Assembly (NCBI GenBank): GCA_949152475.1
Contig: OX424563.1
Location: 22,293,001-22,357,000 of the forward strand
Reading direction: 5' to 3'
Length of the DNA: 64,000 nucleotides
DNA from: Terebella lapidaria
Lineage: Eukaryota > Annelida > Polychaeta > Terebellida > Terebellidae
Shown here: piece after piece, positions 58,421 through 64,000 of the stretch
How positions within the stretch are numbered: the stretch's first letter is position 1
Layout of the letters: every line of letters starts with the position of its first letter
The notes under the pieces: generated by a model
What the model was told of the DNA's origin: nothing
What the model saw: only the letters and a program-made list of their open reading frames with translations
The model's database searches: none
Translations under genes and position numbers: made by a program

Positions 58421-59929
58421 TCAGACATCTACAGCTTTGCTTCTGAAGGTAGTTAGCTTCAATACCGTAATTGTGATATTCAAATCCAACAGACGGTAGA
58501 ATATTATACAGATTTATCACGAAATACACCATAATCCCCAGTAAATGCTAAGTGAAAGAATACACGGTTTGAAAAAATCACCTATCTCCAAACGTACAAA
58601 TTGGAATGATACACTCGGGGACGCAACCTCAACCCAGCTATTTTTTTTTATTTTAGATTTTTCATCAAAATAGAGGATATTTTCGACGATGATAAAATGG
58701 TCAAATTTGGGCTTCGGTATTTTTTTTTCTCAAAACCTATTCAGTAAGTTTTTTTTTTAATTTCGCATAATTATGACAAGTATGACAAATGTCAGAATTT
58801 TCTTTCCAGACAGTTTTCTCGAAATATACTCAGTAACAATTATTCGCTATAATTTCAAATATTCATGACACTTGGCACTGTTTCCGTGTGAATACGGACT
58901 GCCTTGAACCCCGAAATATAGGTAAAAAATTACCCCAAAACGGAAGAGAAAACGCCTGTAGATACCGCTTGAAAATGTATTACTGTATGAGCACATAAGA
59001 AGTCACATCTGGCACATCTTTTGGTGAGTTTGAAATTTACTCCAGATGACATTGACATTGAGTGTGATATGATTTCAACATACAAAATTATTGCAGATTT
59101 GGGAGCTTGGGTTTGTATTAAATGGGAGGTAATATAGTAGAGGGATATTTTGATAGTCTTGCAGTTTGACTTCAAGACTATGGGAATTCTAAAGTTACGA
59201 GCACGAATTTGAATGTTCATTTTCAAATGAACTGTATGAATTGGCCTCTCTATACGAAACGATTGAAGATGAAACAATAATACAAGAATTGTATTATTGT
59301 TTGGTCATTCTAGCAATAGTATAGTTCTTGCTTTGGTAATTTAAATTAAGAGGTGAAAACTATATAGATGGGAATAAAATCGGTTGGAGAATGATCCATA
59401 ATCAATCAATTCTTGGTATTTCTTGATAGAACATTCCCACATTCACGTGTAAAATGTATATTTTATACATTTAGTAATTTAGTAATAAAAAAGTCACACC
59501 AGTTCATTGTTCATATGTTGACACCTTTATTTTTCATTTCACATTCTACACATTGATGATTTGAAGAGAACTGGGTTGTATGATTAAACGTCTCTGCTTG
59601 ACAGCACATTTTCAACCTCTGAGAGCATCATAATTCCAGAGCATCCAGAGGTTGGTCTATTGAAAAAGAGAACATTTTTGGCACATGGAAGAAGAGTGGC
59701 TCATAGGAATAAACGAAGTATTGACATGTTAATATGTTGACATCTCCATTAGTTCCAAAGTTTTTGCAATTTACTAGACTTCTTCCCCGCTGAAGTTAAC
59801 ATCTAATTAGGTATTACATTGAGTAGCCTAATCAAAACGTGGCAGCGGTAAAACTGTTTAATTATTTATATTAATCATGCTACATTTGGATTCATTGGTT
59901 ATGTTTTAACGAATTAATTTCGTTATGAA
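58421..59929. other. No gene recognised
   Basis: AT-rich, with several T runs (58640-58760). Small ORFs only. Confidence 0.5.
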
Positions 59930-60350
59930 GTCTGGGGCTCGCTCAAGGTCCCCAGAAGTCATAGCCTTTTTCATGTTCTGAATTAATTTTGTGGCCTTTC
60001 CTGGGAATAAATTGCACTTCATGATGACCATGTTCTGGAAAGTTTGTAAAAAAAAATGTAGAAGGGAAGCTACACATTTGGGCCGGGGGTCTGGGGCCTG
60101 CTCAAGGGCCCCAGAAGTTAAAGCCTTTTTATTTTTATGTTCTAGTAATTTTAGTGGCCTCTCCTGGGAATGATTGCACTTGAAAATTCATTGATGACCA
60201 TGTTCTGAAAAATTTGTAAAAAGAAAAAAAAAAGGTAGAAGGAAAGCTGCACATTTGGGCCGGGGCCGGGGGCCCGGGGCCCGCTGAAAGACCCTAAAAG
60301 CCAGAACCATTTTTGTGTCCTGTGGTAGCTTCCTGGTATCTCTTGAGTAT
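59930..60350. repeat. Tandem repeat of about 170 bp, a little over two copies
   Basis: GTGGCCT-TCCTGGGAAT-ATTGCACTT blocks at about 59992 and 60152. GGGCCGGGG and CCCCAGAAGT recur in step (59950, 60108), and a third partial unit ends near 60310. Followed by a run of 16 G at 60459-60474. Confidence 0.75.
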
Positions 60351-60523
60351 ACATTTCGAACAAACTCACTATGATCAACTTGTTCTCAAACATGATATTT
60401 CGACATAATTTTTTTCGGGCAGGAAGACTGAACCCGCCTATATATTTTGTTCGAAAGAGGGGGGGGGGGGGGGGTCCCTCTAAATCCGCTACTGTAACCT
60501 ATTATGACGAATGTTTGATTTTT

Positions 60524-62010
60524 AGGTCACCGGACCTTTGGTCCGATAACCTATTGGCATGGCGTTGCGTCCGTCGTCCGTCCGTCCGTCCGTCCGGCGT
60601 TAACATTTTTATCTTTAAAGTTAATGATTGAATCTTTCTGAAATTTTACACAAAAATGCCTAAAAATATTTTGAGAAGGAGGTATTTTTTTGTTTTTTGA
60701 TTTTCGCATTTTTTTCAAAATGGCGGTCGTTTTTGTTGAAAAACGCTCAATTTTGGACTTTGACGGCCAATTTCTCAAAAACTGTCTGATCAGTTTTGAG
60801 TTTTTGGTTTCAAAAGATTCCCCTCATATACCTCTGTGATATGTATAAGTTTGGTTGCCCTAAATTCGCCGGTTTCCGTGTGGCGGCCATTTTGAATTTT
60901 TGGCGGGTCGGCAAATCGCATTACTATCCATTTTGGGCCATTTCTAGACAAAAAAAAATTTTCACCCTTTGAAAAAAATTTTGGACTTAGAAAAATTTCG
61001 GCACTTTTTTCCTTCATAATGGGAGCTGTCCGGACTGTACTCATAGAAAGCTTGGAGATAGAGCTTAGAAATTGGCACTTTCAAATGGGAAGTCATATAT
61101 GGCGACTCGTGTGGTGACCTTCAATTCAACCTTGGATGACCTTGAAAGGTCAAAACAGCCATTTTTGGGTCGAAAAATGCTCAAAGTCGCACCTGGTCTG
61201 TATTTTCTCAAAAACTGTCTGATCAGTTTTGAGATTTTTGTTTAAAAAGATTCCTCTTATATACCTCTGTGAAGTGTATAAGTATTGTTGCCCTTGAATC
61301 GCCGATCTCCGTGTGGCGGCCATTTTGAATTTTTGACGATTCGACGAAAAAAAAATTTTCGTCCCAAATTGCATTACTATCCATTTCGGGCCATTTCTAG
61401 GCAAAAAAAAAATTTCACCCTTTGAAAAAAATTTTGGACTTAAAAATTTTCGGCACTTTTTTCCTTCATAATGGGAGCTGTCAGGACTGTACTCATAGAA
61501 CGCTTGAAGATAGAGCTTAGAAATTGGCACTTTCAAATGGGAAGTCATATATGGCGACTTGTGTGACCTTGAAATTGACCTTCGATGTCCTTGAAAGGTC
61601 AAAACAGCCATTTTGGGGTCAAAAATGCCCAGATTTGCCTCTATAGATGAAATGCTTGCAGATAGAGCTCATGTTTGCATTATGAACATATAGGAAGACA
61701 ATGACTTGACGTCAGATGACCTTGAGTGCCAAATGTCTGACTTGGAATGTGTAAATTGACCTGAGCGGCCTAAACGATTCCACGAAGATATATATTTGTA
61801 TTACCCCAGTATGAACATATAGAATATCAAATACCACACACATACATGTAATGGTGACATCGAAGTTCACACGGATGACCTTGATTGGTAAATCTCAAGG
61901 TCATATGTTTACACTGCGAACCTTGATTGGTAAATCTCAAGGTCTGTTACCTGCCAATGCTGCCATGGCCAAACCAAAATTGTCCGGTAACCTATCTTAG
62001 CCTTTGGGCT
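60524..62010 (+). mobile_element. Family F1 repeat, plus-strand copy
   Basis: Starts AGGTCACCGGACCTTTGGTCC (hairpin GGACC-TTT-GGTCC), then ATAACCTATTGGCATGGCG and a (GTCC)n tract at 60570-60600. Ends GTCCGGTAACCTATCTTAGCC followed by a second hairpin (TTAGCC-TTTG-GGCTAA). The interior holds a tandem duplication of about 433 bp (TTTCTCAAAAACTGTCTGAT at 60772 and 61205). No transposase. It is the longest of the three copies in the window. Confidence 0.75.
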
Positions 62011-62259
62011 AATTTTTTACAATGTCAACTTTTATGCTCAACCAGAAATGTTATACTTGGAGATTTGCGGATTATTTTACAAAAACAGTATTAGGCCTAT
62101 CTTTATATAGACATTCACTCGACTTCGGTTTCAAAACGGAGTTCAAACCATTTTTATTTTGAAAATGAAATTGGTCAGCAACTTAATTAGAAATATTAAC
62201 AGCGAATGTATAAATATACATGTTTTTAAATAGGCTTATTTATGCAGGCGATACCATAT
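62011..62259. other. No gene recognised
   Basis: AT-rich spacer. Confidence 0.5.
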
Positions 62260-62505
62260 AGACCAATTTCACATGACCTAATCTGGGAATCTATATTCTT
62301 GTAACTTTGGACCCGAAGACCCATATGTGGTGTATTGTACACAAACATGCTATCAGCTAAAAAGAAAAAAGCAAGCAAGTGCACAGGAGTCAGATTTCAA
62401 CGACCGGAGCTAGATTGCCAAATTTTAACCTTGTGTGTGGTAGAATTGTGCCAAGTGTTAATTTGACACCATTTAGCATCGCATAAACGTCAACAGGAAA
62501 TGGGA
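62260..62505. repeat. Old fragment of family M
   Basis: Diverged match to the centre and right arm of 53604-54175: CTTGTAACTTTG, GTGTATTGTACACAAACATG, AGATTGCCAA and TTTAGCATCGCA. The left arm is not recognisable. Confidence 0.5.
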
Positions 62506-64000
62506 ATATTCATTAAACCACGCCTCGGTTTTGAACATTATGATGAACCGTCATGATTGCCCAATTGTAATTATTCGCCAGAGGGCGACAAACTCTTTTG
62601 ACGCCTGCAGCGCCGCCTTGTGAATGGAATAGGAATCAGGACGAACAACAACAAACGCACAATACTTAGGCAATTCCACAATTTTGCTACAACTATTTCG
62701 AATAGTTAGCCAAAACACAATATATAATGGGAAGGGGACGCAGTCCTTCGCCCAGGAGAGGTTGGTGTTGTTCCTTTACCGTAGAAAAGTTAAACGAGGT
62801 AGATTCTAACTGGTTTCTGAATAGTGGCTGAGCGATAATAGGGTAGATCTGCGGTGTCTGTCGGGGTTATGGACCTGTATTGATTTCCTTATATGGTCAA
62901 AATGAGGCATCAAAGTACTATATTATTTAAAAACTCCCAGTTTCTCCTCCAAATGCACATGTATCACTTTAAAATGTCTCTGTTTTGGTTTGTATAGTGG
63001 TATTATGGGTATTCCTCTATGTACATGTGAATTTTCATGTTGATTGGAGCTGTTACTGTGCGCATGAATACATATAAACAAACCGGCCCTTTCTGGGAGT
63101 TTGCTTTCTGAGGAATTCGCCAGGTGTCAGCAGCTAACAGTCAAATGCTTGTAGCGTTTGATCTATTCCAACAACATGTGCTGATTTTTTAATATTTTGT
63201 AAGTTATATATATTGCTTCAACATACTGAAATTTTATGAAAATTGAAACATTTTGAAAGTGATTTCTCTCATAAAACGTTATAATGGAGTTAAATGGCAA
63301 TCCTATATGTGTTCGTATACCTAAATCGGGCTAGGTCTGCACTGGTCAGGCTCTGATGTTCGGCTTCATGTGGTGGAATGCGGTGAATGATATTGAATGT
63401 TGTCCAACTTCATGGAGAATCATGGTACTTTCACGGAAACAGTGATAGAATTCCATCGAATTTCCCGGAAAACAACAGGTCTTGTGGATAAAAATATTCA
63501 ACAAGACCGGTTGAAAATCCACCAGACCAGGTCACATCATGCAAATTGATGTATGGCACATTGTACCCAGAGGAGGAAAACACATGTCAGGATACATGAC
63601 TAGAATAGTTTCTCAAATTCCATGATAACAAGTCTCTCAGATACTGTTGCTCATCAGATTGAACATAACTGTCAGGTGACATTCTGAATAACACATTTAA
63701 ATCACAATTGATTGGAGTCTGGCGAGTACATGACTACATGTTGTGATAGATTTTCCTCAAATTCCCACAAGACAACAGGTCTTGTGGATCACAAATTCTA
63801 CAAGACCTGTCAGAAATCTACAAGACTCGGTCCTGTGGTCTTGTGCTTAATTAAGTCTATCACTGCATGGAAATTCAAACAATAATTAGGCAATAATTTG
63901 TGAAATGGATGTAGGGCCCTAGTTGTAGATCAGATCACGGACCTGTGATCTGTTTTGTTTTTATTTACTACAGACCGCATGGACCGTGGCATGGATCGTG
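62506..64000. other. No gene recognised; inverted motif near 63470-63845
   Basis: AT-rich. AACAGGTCTTGTGGAT occurs at about 63474 and 63774, each followed by an inverted ACAAGACC-GT within about 40 bp, giving two related imperfect hairpins 300 bp apart. No ORF of note. Confidence 0.45.

Overview
The window is animal (metazoan) DNA. The supported host genes have short exons, GT-AG introns and candidate AATAAA signals, and most of the rest is transposon and repeat sequence. The repeat content (Penelope-like RT with GIPMGT, an Academ-type DNA transposon, Gypsy elements, hairpin-ended repeats with GTCC-rich tracts) points to a marine invertebrate, but the species or phylum cannot be fixed from the sequence alone. 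No bacterial signal (operons, CRISPR, rRNA) was seen.

The host content is a cluster of small Ly6/uPAR (three-finger) genes, all on the minus strand. Five look whole: 16241-17064, 34968-37515, 46186-46694, 50512-51046 and 52299-56051. One is a relic, at 10872-10976. Each whole gene has two coding exons joined by a phase-1 intron, ten three-finger cysteines, a signal peptide and a hydrophobic GPI-type tail, and encodes 130-135 residues. Three have a splice acceptor directly before the ATG, so the 5' UTR probably sits on a separate exon. The first two genes lie in segmental duplication units (called U1 to U5). U3 and U4 keep the gene, U2 keeps a broken first exon, and U1 and U5 keep only flanks.

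Layout. 1-5495: 3' part of a broken Gypsy element with an extra zinc-finger ORF and a 3' LTR. 5496-8165: a Penelope-like fragment split by a hairpin-ended insert. 8166-18076: units U1 to U3 with a TTAA-flanked element, a nested MITE, a second Penelope-like fragment and a 2-kb TIR element. 18077-23495: an Academ-type DNA transposon (minus strand, about 1,530 codons, three breaks). 23496-33761: a second, larger broken Gypsy copy. 33762-38817: U4. 38818-45372: a MITE, U5, 20-bp palindromic arrays and a tRNA-derived SINE. 46186-56051: the three diverged Ly6 genes, the last with an intron that is almost wholly two transposons. 56052-64000: repeats and two unrecognised ORF remnants.

The genes do not form a pathway. 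The picture is birth and death of a secreted or GPI-anchored surface-protein family, with duplication, loss of coding parts and dense transposon insertion recorded in the units. Empty sites in sister units show directly that several insertions are real. The most unusual items are a foldback element built of about 22-bp palindromic repeats ending 35 bp from a splice site, a group of repeat families that share hairpin ends, and the extra two-finger ORF carried by both Gypsy copies.
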